Part shown: positions 34,471 to 43,439 of the stretch, in pieces
Layout: each line of letters opens with the position of its first letter
How positions within the stretch are numbered: position 1 is the first letter of the stretch
Origin: Clostridia bacterium
GTDB taxonomy: Bacteria > Bacillota > Clostridia > Oscillospirales > CAG-272
NCBI GenBank assembly: GCA_017454675.1
Contig: JAFTCN010000053.1
Span: 1-64,000, forward strand
Reading direction: 5' to 3'
DNA: 64,000 bases
Program-made: the position numbers and the translations under genes
Notes under the pieces: model-generated
Database searches by the model: none
The model's input: the letters and a program-made list of their open reading frames with translations, nothing else
What the model was told of the DNA's origin: nothing

Positions 34471-34842
34471 TCAGACCGTCGGGTCGATCGTAAAGAGGAC
34501 CTTCCCCTCTTCTGCCGTCTCGCCCTTTGTGACCGACGCGGTCACGACGGTCCCGTCAGCGGGCGACATGACGTCGTATTCCATCTTCATGGCCTCAAGG
34601 ACGCAGAGTTTGCTTCCCTTCGAGACCTTATCGCCTGCCGAGGCAGAGATGCCGACTATCCTGCCCTGTATCGGAGATCTCACCTCTACAGAGCCTTTCC
34701 CTGCGGCCGGAGAGGCCGCAGCGGGCGCCGAAGGTGCCGCCGTGACGGCAGCGGCGGGAGCTGCATTCGCGGCCGCTCCGGTGTCCTCTTCTATCTCGAC
34801 GACATATTCCCTGCCGTTTACCTTTACGTTGAATCTTCGCAT
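34471..34842 (-). CDS. biotin carboxyl carrier (biotin/lipoyl attachment) protein
   Basis: 123 residues. An N-terminal beta segment and an Ala/Pro-rich flexible linker (about 22-50) are followed by the biotinyl domain. EAMKMEYD places the biotinylated lysine at residue 86, and SPADGTVV and GETAEEGKVLFTI complete the fold. It shuttles CO2 from the carboxyltransferase to the membrane decarboxylase. AAGGAG is six bases upstream. The Ala/Pro linker is typical of GcdC/MmdC-type carriers. Confidence 0.95.
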   Translation of the reverse strand: MRRFNVKVNGREYVVEIEEDTGAAANAAPAAAVTAAPSAPAAASPAAGKGSVEVRSPIQGRIVGISASAGDKVSKGSKLCVLEAMKMEYDVMSPADGTVVTASVTKGETAEEGKVLFTIDPTV

Positions 34843-34884
34843 GTTTTGCTCCTTTTATTCAAAAGCTGTATTGCCTTAATTCCG

Positions 34885-34901
34885 GCCCGCCGGAAGCGGG
34901 C
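34885..34901. other. small intergenic hairpin in the decarboxylase operon
   Basis: A GCCCGC-CGGAA-GCGGGC stem-loop lies in the 97-bp gap between the gamma-subunit and biotin-carrier genes. It has no U tract, so it is a possible mRNA processing or stability element. Confidence 0.4.
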
Positions 34902-34939
34902 AGCGCCGGGAAACGTGATCAGCGGAAGTCAGATGCCGT

Positions 34940-35332
34940 TTATCTGACGAACCGGTCCGAACGCCTGAAATTGACGACACGGAAGCCCGTCCCGCAATCC
35001 GGTCTGTCCGACGACCGCCGCTCCTCCTCAAGCAGCAGCGCGACCGCCGCAGTGACCGCTGCGATCTCCTCCTCATCCGTATTCCCGTCAGCAGCCTGTC
35101 CCGTGCCGGGGTCGTCAGCGCCGGGGACATTCTTTCTTTTCTTCCGCTTTGCAAGCAGACCGTCGACGCCGAAAAAGAGATGCACTATCTCGAGAACTCC
35201 CCAGATAAACGCGAGAACCAGAAAAACGACAGCGATGCCAAGCCCGGCATAAAGTCCGGCCTCACCCGCCCTGCCGGCGAATAGCGCGGCAGCCGTCATC
35301 CGCCCGGCGGCGGAAACAAGTACATTGATCAT
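34940..35332 (-). CDS. oadG: OadG-family decarboxylase gamma subunit
   Basis: 130-residue single-span membrane protein. One hydrophobic helix (about 28-50: GLGIAVVFLVLAFIWGVLEI) is followed by a basic stretch, an acidic Asp/Glu-rich linker and an EEEIAAVTAAVALLLEEE helix. The C-terminal end FRVVNFRRSDRF is typical of the family. It is thought to assemble the carboxyltransferase with the membrane pump. The position between the carboxyltransferase and biotin-carrier genes is the usual one. Confidence 0.88.
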   Translation of the reverse strand: MINVLVSAAGRMTAAALFAGRAGEAGLYAGLGIAVVFLVLAFIWGVLEIVHLFFGVDGLLAKRKKRKNVPGADDPGTGQAADGNTDEEEIAAVTAAVALLLEEERRSSDRPDCGTGFRVVNFRRSDRFVR

Positions 35333-35358
35333 CGGCTTTTCCTCTCAATCACCGCGGG

Positions 35359-36861
35359 TCATCTATTCCGGCGGCTCTTTTCGCCGCGGTCTCTTCCGAG
35401 AAGCATATACAGCGCGGAGACGATCTTCGGGCGCGCGCCGGCGGGACTCACGATATCGTCGATATCGCCGGAGAGAGCCGCCTCGGCGGGCGAATGTTCC
35501 TCTTTCCACTCCCTCTCGAGCATCTCCCGGGACGAATCCAGATCGCCCGCCTTTATCTTTTCGTTCCAGACGAAGGCGACGGACGACTCGGGGGACAGCG
35601 CGCTGATGCAGGCGTCGGGCAGCGCGTATACGATGTCCGCGCCGAGAGCCTTCGATCCCAGGAGGATATAACCCGCGCCGTAGGCGCGACCGGTATAGAG
35701 CGTAACGACGGGCGCGGAGAAAGCCGCGGAGGCCGCCGAGAGCGCCGAGAGCGAGGCAAGGTATGCGGCGCCTGTACCGGTCGCAGCCGGGTCGCCGTCA
35801 CCGGTATATACACCTGAGCCGGGTATGCCGGTCGAGTCGGTGAGATATACCGCCGGGATACCGAACCTGTCAGCAAACCCCAGTGCCTTGACAAGTGAGT
35901 CGCAGCCGCTTCCTGTCAGTGCTCCGCCTCCCGTAGATCTGTCACCAGCGACGATGAGGCAGGAAACGCCTCCAACTCTGGCCAGAGCCAGCGCCAGGCC
36001 GTCGGAGAAGCCCCGGTAAAGCGGGAAAGAAGCGCCGGCGTCTGCTATCTCTCCTATTAGCGGGAAGCCGTAAAGGCCGGTTATATCGGGAGCTCTGCTC
36101 TCCTCCGCTTCATCGTGAGGAGCGGCGGCTGGTATATCGCGGGACGATGACGGAATCAGCGAGATCAGCCTGCAGGCGGCGGAAGCGAGTTCCGCCTCCG
36201 ATGCGGCACGGAAGCACGACAGTCCTTCTGCCGCGGGATCGATGCTCTTCCCGGTGAGGAACGGCGACACGGCGAAAAGGTCGGTCCCGGTGCCGTCTGG
36301 CCTTGACAGCGTTAGCATGAAGTCGAACGACGCGGCAAGCGCCGCCTCGATGCCCCCGCATACTCCGGGAACCAGCGCGATCCGCGGGATAACTCCCCCG
36401 GCTTCGGAAAGTGCGCTCATCACACCGCCCATGGACGAGAGCGCCTGCGCTCCCTCGAATACCGAGAAACCGTCGGAATCGAATATGCCGACGAGCGGCG
36501 AGAGATTGTCGACGGCTGCGCGGATGAGCAGGGCGATCTTCCTTCCCGTCGATGCGTCGAAGGCGCCCTTCATGCGCGAGCGGTCGAAGGCGAACGCAAA
36601 GCAGAGTCTGCCGTCCACCGAACCGTAGCCCGTGATCACTCCGGTCGCACCGTCGGGATCCGAGCTGCGCTGCATGAAACGCCCGGTCTCGGAGAAGGTC
36701 CCCCTGTCAAACAGTGCCGTCAGGCGCGCTCTTGCAGTATATTCTCCTTCTTTTACTGCTCCGGCGGCCGACACATCGATCTCCTTGAGCATCTCGGAGA
36801 GTCTTTCGGACGTCAGCCGGCTGAGAAGGCTCTTTTTCTTTTTTACCGTTTCGTTTGGCAT
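35359..36861 (-). CDS. mmdA: acyl-CoA carboxyltransferase subunit (methylmalonyl-CoA decarboxylase alpha-like)
   Basis: 500-residue two-domain crotonase-fold carboxyltransferase. The N-terminal half has the TARARLTALFDRGTFSETG start and a GATGVITGYGSVDGR block. The C-terminal half has LIVAGDRSTGGGALTGSGCD, SLSALSAASAAFSAPVVTLY and GAGYILLGSKALGADIVYAL. Compared with typical MmdA/PccB sequences the C-terminal part is divergent: SPESSVAFVW replaces the common GPEGAANIIF. The substrate is therefore uncertain (methylmalonyl-, glutaconyl- or another acyl-CoA). It heads the Na+-pump gene group, with AAAGGG upstream. Confidence 0.8.
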   Translation of the reverse strand: MPNETVKKKKSLLSRLTSERLSEMLKEIDVSAAGAVKEGEYTARARLTALFDRGTFSETGRFMQRSSDPDGATGVITGYGSVDGRLCFAFAFDRSRMKGAFDASTGRKIALLIRAAVDNLSPLVGIFDSDGFSVFEGAQALSSMGGVMSALSEAGGVIPRIALVPGVCGGIEAALAASFDFMLTLSRPDGTGTDLFAVSPFLTGKSIDPAAEGLSCFRAASEAELASAACRLISLIPSSSRDIPAAAPHDEAEESRAPDITGLYGFPLIGEIADAGASFPLYRGFSDGLALALARVGGVSCLIVAGDRSTGGGALTGSGCDSLVKALGFADRFGIPAVYLTDSTGIPGSGVYTGDGDPAATGTGAAYLASLSALSAASAAFSAPVVTLYTGRAYGAGYILLGSKALGADIVYALPDACISALSPESSVAFVWNEKIKAGDLDSSREMLEREWKEEHSPAEAALSGDIDDIVSPAGARPKIVSALYMLLGRDRGEKSRRNR

Positions 36862-36895
36862 TTTTACAAGCCCTTTCGAGCTCTTGCGGTCGGGA

Positions 36896-39448
36896 TCAGA
36901 AGTAAAGGCTGCTCCCTCTCTCCATGTCGACCGTGAGTTTGACGGGCAGGTCGATCGCGCCCACCATGCATTCCTTCAGGAGCTCCGCCGCCCTGTCGGC
37001 GCATTCGGGCGCCGAATCGAGCACGAGTTCGTCGTGTATCTGAAGGACGAGACGCGCGTCAAGCCCCTCATAGGCAAGACGTCTGCCTATCCTGATCATG
37101 GCTATCTTGATGATGTCGGCGGCGCTGCCCTGAATCGGGCTGTTCCGCGCGACCCTCTCGCCGAACCTTCGTATGTTGGCGTTCGAGGCGGAGAGCTCGG
37201 GAATATATCTGCGCCTGCCGCAGAGAGTCTCGGTGTATCCCTTTTCCTTCGCGTCGCGCACGACGCCGGTCAGGTATTCGCCTACGCCCGGATAGGCGGC
37301 AAGGTAGCTCTTTATGTAGTCGCCGGCCTGCTTCACCGTTATTCCCAGGTCCTGGGAGAGCGAATACTCGCCTATTCCGTAAACTATCCCGAAGTTTACC
37401 GCCTTCGCGCGCTTCCGGAGTTCGGGAGTGACCTCGTCCGGGCTCACGCCGAACACGGCGGACGCGGTGGATGTGTGTATGTCGACGCCCGACGCGAAAG
37501 CCCCGGTCATTGCCCTGTCGCCCGATATGGCGGCGAGCAGCCGCAGCTCGATCTGAGAATAGTCGGCGTCGATGAGCACGTGCCCCTCGCGCGGCAGGAA
37601 GTAGCGGCGCAGCTCGCGCCCTTCGTCGGTCCTGATCGGTATGTTCTGAAGATTCGGCTCGGCCGACGACAGCCTGCCAGTCGCGGTGCCTGTCTGTCTG
37701 AAGCAGGTGTGGACGAATCCGTTTGCGTCGGCGACCTTGAGAAGCCCCTCGACGTAGGTCCCGACGAGCTTGGTCAGCTTGCGGTATTCGAGTATGTCGC
37801 TGACGATAGGATAGAACGGAGCCAGTTTTTCGAGTATCTCGGCGGAAGTGGAAAAGCCGTTTGAGTTCTTCTTGCCCGAAGGGATCCCCATCCTGACGAA
37901 AAGGACCTCTCCGAGCTGCTTTGGCGAGTTCAGGTTGAACTCGTATCCGGCGGCCTCGAAGACCTCGCGCTTTTTCTTCTCCGCCTCTGCCGAGATCGCC
38001 TCGCCGTAGCGCCGGAGTCCTTCGGTATCGATGCGGAATCCCTCTTCCTCCATGTCGGTGAGGATATCGGACAGCGGCATCTCGATGTCGCGGAAGAGCG
38101 CTTCCGACGATCTTTTCTTCAGTTCGGCGGACAGCTTCCGGTAGAGTCTCATGACATATACCGCCTCGGGAATACCGGGCGACATTATGTCGTCGAGAAA
38201 ATAATTGACGAGTTCGAACAGGCCGGGCTTGAGCTGCGGATCGATGACATATGCCGCGAGCATGACATCGAATCCCGGCTCCCTGATCCTGACGCCGGCG
38301 GCATCCGACGAACGGAAGAACGACTTCGCGTCGTGGAAGACGAGCTTCCGGTGCTTCTCCGCCAGCATGTTCAGCGTGCCGGAGTCGAACGGAAGGCTCG
38401 CTGTCTTTTCTCCGTCTTCCGCGCACAGCCATACCGCCGCGCCGTCATATGACACGGCGATCATGCCTTCTTCGGTAAGCGGATCGAATGTGCCTGATGC
38501 GGCTGCGCCTTCGCTCTTTTCGTTATCGGCCGCTGTCGCGTCTTCCGGGTTGAAAGACCGGCTCTCGGCCCTGTCCAGGCCGAATTTCTTTATGTATCCC
38601 GAGAATTCAAGCTCGGTAAAGAGCTTTCTTGCGGCGCCCCTGTCGATACTCGCCTCGCCAAGCGAAGAAAGTTTCGGGATATCCGGGACCGAGCGGCAGA
38701 TGGTCGCGAGCTCTCGCGAGAGAAATGCGGAGTCGTATCCGGCCTCGAGCTTTGATATCATAGCGGGTTTGAGTCCCGCCCCGGGCGCACGGTAGGCGCC
38801 GTCTCTGTATATCGCGTCAAGGCTGCCGAATTTTGAGATGAGCATCACGGCGCCCTTCTCGCCGATCCCGGGAACTCCGGGGATGTTGTCGGAAGAGTCG
38901 CCCATGACGGCCTTTAGGTCGACGTACTGCCCGGGCTCGACTCCGAATCTCGCCATGAAGGCGGCGGGGTCGTAGTCGGTGTACTCGCCTCCTGACGGAT
39001 AGCGCACGTATGTGCTGCCGCTGATCAGCTGGAACGAGTCGCGGTCTCCGGTGAGAAGGCAGGTCCTGTATCCGCCGTCGGCGTCGGCCTCGGCGGAATA
39101 GGTGCCGAGGATGTCGTCGGCCTCGTAGCCTTCCTTCTCGACGACAGTCATGCCGAGCACTTCGGCAGCCCTTACGATATACGGCATCTGTCTGCACAGC
39201 GCCTCGTCCATCGGTTTTCGCGTGCCCTTGTAGCCTTCGAACATCCGGTGTCTGAAGGTGGGCGCGTGGACATCGAAGGCCGCGACGGCAACGCAGGGCG
39301 CGAGCCGTTCGAGCTCGCGTGACACGATGCCGATAAAACCGAACACAGCCGCTGTGGGGAGTCCGGCACGTGTGGAAAGGTTGGACTTCAGTCCGTAGTA
39401 CGCGCGGTTCGCTATGCTGTTGCCGTCGATGACGAGAAGATTCTTCAT
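36896..39448 (-). CDS. polA: DNA polymerase I
   Basis: 850 residues from the ATG at 39448 (MKNLLVIDGNSIANRAYYG). A 12-residue upstream extension is not typical of the family. The 5'-3' exonuclease domain occupies about 1-290 (VKAVMGDSSDNIPGVPGIGE). The 3'-5' exonuclease region (about 310-470) reads MIAVSYDGAAVW and lacks the D-x-E metal ligands, so proofreading is probably lost, as in other Gram-positive Pol I. The polymerase domain has DADYSQIELRLLA, KAVNFGIVYG and LQIHDELV. It repairs gaps and removes RNA primers. It lies in line between ddh and the carboxyltransferase gene. Confidence 0.97.
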   Translation of the reverse strand: MKNLLVIDGNSIANRAYYGLKSNLSTRAGLPTAAVFGFIGIVSRELERLAPCVAVAAFDVHAPTFRHRMFEGYKGTRKPMDEALCRQMPYIVRAAEVLGMTVVEKEGYEADDILGTYSAEADADGGYRTCLLTGDRDSFQLISGSTYVRYPSGGEYTDYDPAAFMARFGVEPGQYVDLKAVMGDSSDNIPGVPGIGEKGAVMLISKFGSLDAIYRDGAYRAPGAGLKPAMISKLEAGYDSAFLSRELATICRSVPDIPKLSSLGEASIDRGAARKLFTELEFSGYIKKFGLDRAESRSFNPEDATAADNEKSEGAAASGTFDPLTEEGMIAVSYDGAAVWLCAEDGEKTASLPFDSGTLNMLAEKHRKLVFHDAKSFFRSSDAAGVRIREPGFDVMLAAYVIDPQLKPGLFELVNYFLDDIMSPGIPEAVYVMRLYRKLSAELKKRSSEALFRDIEMPLSDILTDMEEEGFRIDTEGLRRYGEAISAEAEKKKREVFEAAGYEFNLNSPKQLGEVLFVRMGIPSGKKNSNGFSTSAEILEKLAPFYPIVSDILEYRKLTKLVGTYVEGLLKVADANGFVHTCFRQTGTATGRLSSAEPNLQNIPIRTDEGRELRRYFLPREGHVLIDADYSQIELRLLAAISGDRAMTGAFASGVDIHTSTASAVFGVSPDEVTPELRKRAKAVNFGIVYGIGEYSLSQDLGITVKQAGDYIKSYLAAYPGVGEYLTGVVRDAKEKGYTETLCGRRRYIPELSASNANIRRFGERVARNSPIQGSAADIIKIAMIRIGRRLAYEGLDARLVLQIHDELVLDSAPECADRAAELLKECMVGAIDLPVKLTVDMERGSSLYF

Positions 39449-39461
39449 GTGTGCCCGTGTA

Positions 39462-40442
39462 TTACAGAAGATGCGCGACGGCATCCTCGCGTTCGCCGGG
39501 AAGCAGCTTCACCGGCGGTATGTCGAAAGCGGTGACGCAGCCGGTCTTCCCTTCGGCGCGCAGTCTGCATACCGCTCTGGCGAAGGCGGTGAGCACGCTT
39601 CCGGTGAATCCGGGATTCGAATCGAGCTTCAGCGAGAATTCCATGCGCTGGGACTCCGTCCCGCCGCGCGTGGAGCCGGTCCTTATGACCGAACCTCCGT
39701 GAGGCAGTCCGCCGTGATCTCTCTTCATCTCTTCCGCGGAGATGAAGTGAACGGTAGTTCTGTAATCGGCGAAATAAGCCGGCATGTTCACTATCTCTTC
39801 ACGTATGCGGTCGGTGTCGGCCCCCTCTTCCGCGACGACATAGCATTCCCTCGTATGCTTCTCACCGGCAGAGAGCACCGGACGCTCGCCGTTCCTCACA
39901 CGCGCGACCGCCTCCTCCACCGGGACCGTGTACTGCCTCGCGTCTGCGACGCCTTCGATCCTGCGGACCGCGTCCGAATGGCCCTGGCTCACTCCGCGGC
40001 CCCAGAAGGTATAGTCGCTGCCCTCGGGCAGGACAGCGTTCATATACAGTCTCGCCAGCGAGAAGAGTCCCGGATCCCATCCGACCGAGACGAGGGCTAG
40101 GTTGCCGCCTTCTTCGGCGGCTCTTCCCATCGCCGCCAGATGTTCGGGAATATGCGAATGGTTGTCGAAGCTGTCGACGACGTTGAAGAACGCCGCGATC
40201 TCTGGCGTCGTCACCGGCAGGTCGGTAGCGCTTCCGCCGCAGTTGACGACCACGTCGAAGCAGCCCCTGAACCGGGGCAGATCGGCGTATGAATAGACCT
40301 TTACTCCGTCGCGGACCGGCTTTACGGTCTCCGGGCCGCGGCGGGTGAATATCGCCGTGAGCTGTATGTCACGGCTTTCGTTCATCGCGGCCTCGACTCC
40401 CTTTCCGAGGTTGCCGTAGCCGCATATAGCTGCTTTAATCAT
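39462..40442 (-). CDS. ddh: meso-diaminopimelate D-dehydrogenase
   Basis: 326 residues from the ATG at 40442 (MIKAAICGYGNLGKGVEAAM); sequence further upstream in this frame is antisense to dapB. The enzyme makes meso-diaminopimelate in one NADPH-dependent step from tetrahydrodipicolinate and ammonia. Blocks seen are GYGNLGKG, CGGSATDLPV, SFDNHSHIPEH, SVGWDPGLFSLARLYMN, TFWGRGVSQGHSDAVRRIEG and LDSNPGFTGSVL. It follows dapA-dapB, so this cell has the short dehydrogenase route for lysine and peptidoglycan precursors. GGAAAG precedes the start. Confidence 0.96.
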   Translation of the reverse strand: MIKAAICGYGNLGKGVEAAMNESRDIQLTAIFTRRGPETVKPVRDGVKVYSYADLPRFRGCFDVVVNCGGSATDLPVTTPEIAAFFNVVDSFDNHSHIPEHLAAMGRAAEEGGNLALVSVGWDPGLFSLARLYMNAVLPEGSDYTFWGRGVSQGHSDAVRRIEGVADARQYTVPVEEAVARVRNGERPVLSAGEKHTRECYVVAEEGADTDRIREEIVNMPAYFADYRTTVHFISAEEMKRDHGGLPHGGSVIRTGSTRGGTESQRMEFSLKLDSNPGFTGSVLTAFARAVCRLRAEGKTGCVTAFDIPPVKLLPGEREDAVAHLL

Positions 40443-40504
40443 CTTTCCGTTCTCTGCTCTTTCTTCCCTGATCGATAATCCTGTCCGCGCTCTCCGACGG
40501 GGTC

Positions 40505-41260
40505 TCAGTCGGGATCCGCCGCCACGGCGAGGTCGCTCATGCCGTAGAGCCCGGGGCCCTTCCCTGCGATGAACCGGGCGGCCGATATCGCGCCCTCTGC
40601 GAAAAGCGTCCTTGAGTGCGCCTCGTGCTTCAGCGTCAGCGTCTGGCTGTCGGTGGAGATCAGTATCTCGTGGATGCCGGTGATTCCGCCCCGCCTCACC
40701 GAGCTGATCCCGATCTCGTTCCTGTCGCGAAGGCCGCGCGTCCCCGATTCGGCGCAAATATGAGAGCCGGGACGTGCGCGAGAGATCGCTTCTGCCAGCA
40801 TCAGGGCGGTGCCGCTGGGAGCGTCCTTCTTGCGGTTGTGATGGGTCTCGACGATCTCTATGTCGGCTTCGGGAAATGCCGACGCGGCGGTGACGGCGAG
40901 CTTCGCGAGCACGGCGACGCCGAGCGACATGTTGGCCGAAAAGAACACGGGAATCTTCTCCGACGCTTCTCTTATAAGTTCTTTCTCCTCTGCCGTGTGG
41001 CCGGTCGTCGCTATGACGGCAGGGATGTTCCGCGAGACGGCGCACGACAGGACGTCATGCACGGCGCTGTGGTGCGAAAAATCGATTATCACGTCGGCGG
41101 CAGTCGATGCCGGGATATCGGCAAGGGATCGGAAGCAGGAAACTCCGTCGCCCGAAATGTCGGAGAGCGCCGCGACCATTATTCCGTCGTCGCCCGCCGC
41201 GATCTTCTCGACCTCGACTCCCATCCTTCCGTTCGCGCCGTTGACTATGATCCTGATCAT
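40505..41260 (-). CDS. dapB: 4-hydroxy-tetrahydrodipicolinate reductase
   Basis: 251 residues. The N-terminal NAD(P)-binding motif VNGANGRMG, a VIIDFSHHSA segment and PVFFSANMSLGVAVL are followed by the catalytic ETHHNRKKDAPSGTA block. It is the second common step of lysine and diaminopimelate synthesis. The start overlaps the dapA stop by four bases (ATGA), so the pair is translationally coupled. Length is slightly below the about 265-270 norm but all motifs are present. Confidence 0.96.
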   Translation of the reverse strand: MIRIIVNGANGRMGVEVEKIAAGDDGIMVAALSDISGDGVSCFRSLADIPASTAADVIIDFSHHSAVHDVLSCAVSRNIPAVIATTGHTAEEKELIREASEKIPVFFSANMSLGVAVLAKLAVTAASAFPEADIEIVETHHNRKKDAPSGTALMLAEAISRARPGSHICAESGTRGLRDRNEIGISSVRRGGITGIHEILISTDSQTLTLKHEAHSRTLFAEGAISAARFIAGKGPGLYGMSDLAVAADPD

Positions 41261-42153
41261 TTTATCAGCCCCTCGGCGCGCATCAGGCCGTAAAGATGCT
41301 CTCTGTGAGCATCCTCCATCTCGGTGAGCGGAAGGCGTACGTAATTCCTGCAGAAGCCCATTGCTGCCATGGCTGCCTTGACCGGTATCGGGTTGACCTC
41401 GCAGAAGAGGGCCGATATGAGAGGCATGTATTTCAGCTGGAGCCTTCTCGCGCCGGCCGAGTCTCCGTCCAGATACATATGGCAGAGCGCGGACGTCTCG
41501 GCCGGGAGCAGATTCGAGAGCACGGAAATGACTCCCTTGCCGCCGAGAGACATGATGGGAACGATCTGGTCGTCGTTGCCCGAATAAATGTCGAGCCTGC
41601 CCTCAACGAGTGAGGCGGTCTCGGCGATCTTCGATATGTTGCCTCCGGCCTCCTTGATCCCGCTTATCATCGGGTGATCGGCCAGGGCGGCGTAGGTGGA
41701 AGGCTCGATGTTCACACCGGTCCTCGACGGTACATTGTACAGGATGCAGGGCTTCGTGCTGGCGTCCGCGACGGTCGTGAACGACTTTATGAGCCCTTTC
41801 TGTGTCGCCTTGTTGTAGTAAGGGGTAACGAGGAGCATGCCGTCGTATCCGACGCCGCACGCGTATCTCGTGAGATCGACGGCGTAGGCAACGTCGTTCG
41901 ATCCCGTGCCGGCAATCATCGGAACTCTTCCGGCAGCCCTGCGCACGGCGAAATCGAGCACCGCGCGGTGCTCCTCATCGCTGAGGGTGGAGCCTTCGCC
42001 CGTGGTACCGCAGATGACCAGAGCGTCGATGCCCCGTTCGATCTGCCAGTCAATCAGGCGCCCGAACTGTACAAAATCCACGCCCTTTTCGTCGAGCGGC
42101 GTGATGAGAGCCGTGGCGGCCCCTATGAAAACACTCTGCTTTTCCATTTGCAC
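41257..42153 (-). CDS. dapA: 4-hydroxy-tetrahydrodipicolinate synthase
   Basis: 298 residues from a GTG at 42153, seven bases after AGGAAAGG. The ATG two codons later is the alternative but is further from the ribosome site. This class I TIM-barrel aldolase condenses pyruvate with aspartate semialdehyde. ATALITPLDEKGVDF, CGTTGEGSTLSDEEH, LYNVPSRTGVNI (active-site Tyr) and ISGIKEAGGNISKI (Schiff-base Lys) are clear. It follows argD after about 45 bp of AT-rich sequence, so it may have its own weak promoter. Confidence 0.96.
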   Translation of the reverse strand: MQMEKQSVFIGAATALITPLDEKGVDFVQFGRLIDWQIERGIDALVICGTTGEGSTLSDEEHRAVLDFAVRRAAGRVPMIAGTGSNDVAYAVDLTRYACGVGYDGMLLVTPYYNKATQKGLIKSFTTVADASTKPCILYNVPSRTGVNIEPSTYAALADHPMISGIKEAGGNISKIAETASLVEGRLDIYSGNDDQIVPIMSLGGKGVISVLSNLLPAETSALCHMYLDGDSAGARRLQLKYMPLISALFCEVNPIPVKAAMAAMGFCRNYVRLPLTEMEDAHREHLYGLMRAEGLIK

Positions 42154-42199
42154 TACCGTACCTTTCCTGAATCGAACATATTGCTTTAATTTAATAAAG

Positions 42200-43375
42200 T
42201 CAGTGTTTTCCCGCGCAGACCGAAAGGATGACTTCCGCTCCTTCGCGGAGCAGGTCCGACGGGATGTTGAGAGCCGGCAGGAGCCTTATCCTGTCCTTTG
42301 CCGTCAGGCATAACACGCCGCGGTCGATGCATTCCCTGACGCACTCGGCGGCGGGGCGCTCGCACGCGATCCCCAGCATGAGTCCCATTCCGCTGATACC
42401 GGACACGCCGGGAGCGCCTTCCATGATCTTTCGCAGCATCTCTCCCTTTTCCCTCACTCCGGCGAGCAGTTCGTCGTCGATCCGGTCTATGATACTTACC
42501 GCGCCGGCGCAGCATACCGGATTCCCGCCGAAGGTCGAGCCGTGGTCGCCGGGCGAAAACACGCCGGCGCACTTCTCTCCGAGGAGCGTCGCTCCGATCG
42601 GAAGGCCTCCCCCGAGTCCCTTGGCCGTCGTGACTATATCGGGCATTATGCCGAAATTCATATATGAATAGAGGGCTCCGGTGCGGCCGTTTCCGGTCTG
42701 TACCTCGTCGACCGCGAGGAGAACGTCGTTCTTTGCGCACCAGGCGGAAAGGGCGCGGAGATATCCGCCGTCGAGCGGGATGACTCCGCCCTCGCCCTGT
42801 ATGCACTCGACCATCACGGCGGCGGGAAGACCGTCCTCTGAGATTTTCTCCAGCGCTTCGAGGTCACCGGCAGCGACACTGGCAAAGCCGGGTGTGAGCG
42901 GACGGAACAGGGTGTGGAACCTGTCCTGACCGGTGGCAGCGAGAGTAGTCAGCGTCCGGCCGTGGAAGCTGTTCTTCAGCGTCACGATGAGATGCCTCTG
43001 CTCGCCGTATCTGTCGGCGGCGTACTTCCTCGCGGCTTTGATAGCGCACTCGTTCGCTTCGGCGCCGGAATTCGAGAAGAACACCTTCTTCATCCCGGTG
43101 CGTTCGCACAGGCGTTCCGCGAGGGCGACGCAGGGATCGGTATAGTAAAGGTTCGACATATGCTGCACGGCATAGAGCTGGCGGACGACGGCGTCGCGCC
43201 AGACGGGATCGGAGATGCCGAATGATGTCACCCCGATACCCGATCCGAGGTCGATATATCTCTTTCCGTCGGGGCCGTACGCGAGAGAGCCCTCGCCGCG
43301 GACGATCTCGACGGGAAAGCGTCCGTATGTGCCCGCAATATAGCGGCTGTCGCGCTCAAAGATCGAATTATCCAT
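42200..43375 (-). CDS. argD: acetylornithine aminotransferase
   Basis: 391-residue fold-type I PLP enzyme that transfers the amino group to N-acetylglutamate semialdehyde. Features are FFSNSGAEANECAIKAARKY, KNSFHGRTLTTLAATGQ, ECIQGEGGVIP, AVDEVQTGNGRTG and PLP-binding Lys252 in TTAKGLGGGLPIGA, then STFGGNPV. CAGGTGA sits close to the ATG. It is the last arginine gene of argC-argJ-argB-argD and precedes dapA. A role as succinyl-diaminopimelate aminotransferase is not needed here, because ddh is present. Confidence 0.95.
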   Translation of the reverse strand: MDNSIFERDSRYIAGTYGRFPVEIVRGEGSLAYGPDGKRYIDLGSGIGVTSFGISDPVWRDAVVRQLYAVQHMSNLYYTDPCVALAERLCERTGMKKVFFSNSGAEANECAIKAARKYAADRYGEQRHLIVTLKNSFHGRTLTTLAATGQDRFHTLFRPLTPGFASVAAGDLEALEKISEDGLPAAVMVECIQGEGGVIPLDGGYLRALSAWCAKNDVLLAVDEVQTGNGRTGALYSYMNFGIMPDIVTTAKGLGGGLPIGATLLGEKCAGVFSPGDHGSTFGGNPVCCAGAVSIIDRIDDELLAGVREKGEMLRKIMEGAPGVSGISGMGLMLGIACERPAAECVRECIDRGVLCLTAKDRIRLLPALNIPSDLLREGAEVILSVCAGKH

Positions 43376-43439
43376 ATTTCACCTGTTTTTCCGGTTTTAT
43401 AGGAAATGACTGTTTGCCGGTCGCAGCTCCGGCACGGTC

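Noticed and set aside
40443-41045. Long upstream extension of the ddh reading frame
   Set aside because: It is Arg/His-rich and lies antisense-free but out of frame within dapB on the same strand. The clear Ddh start MIKAAICGYGN is at 40442.
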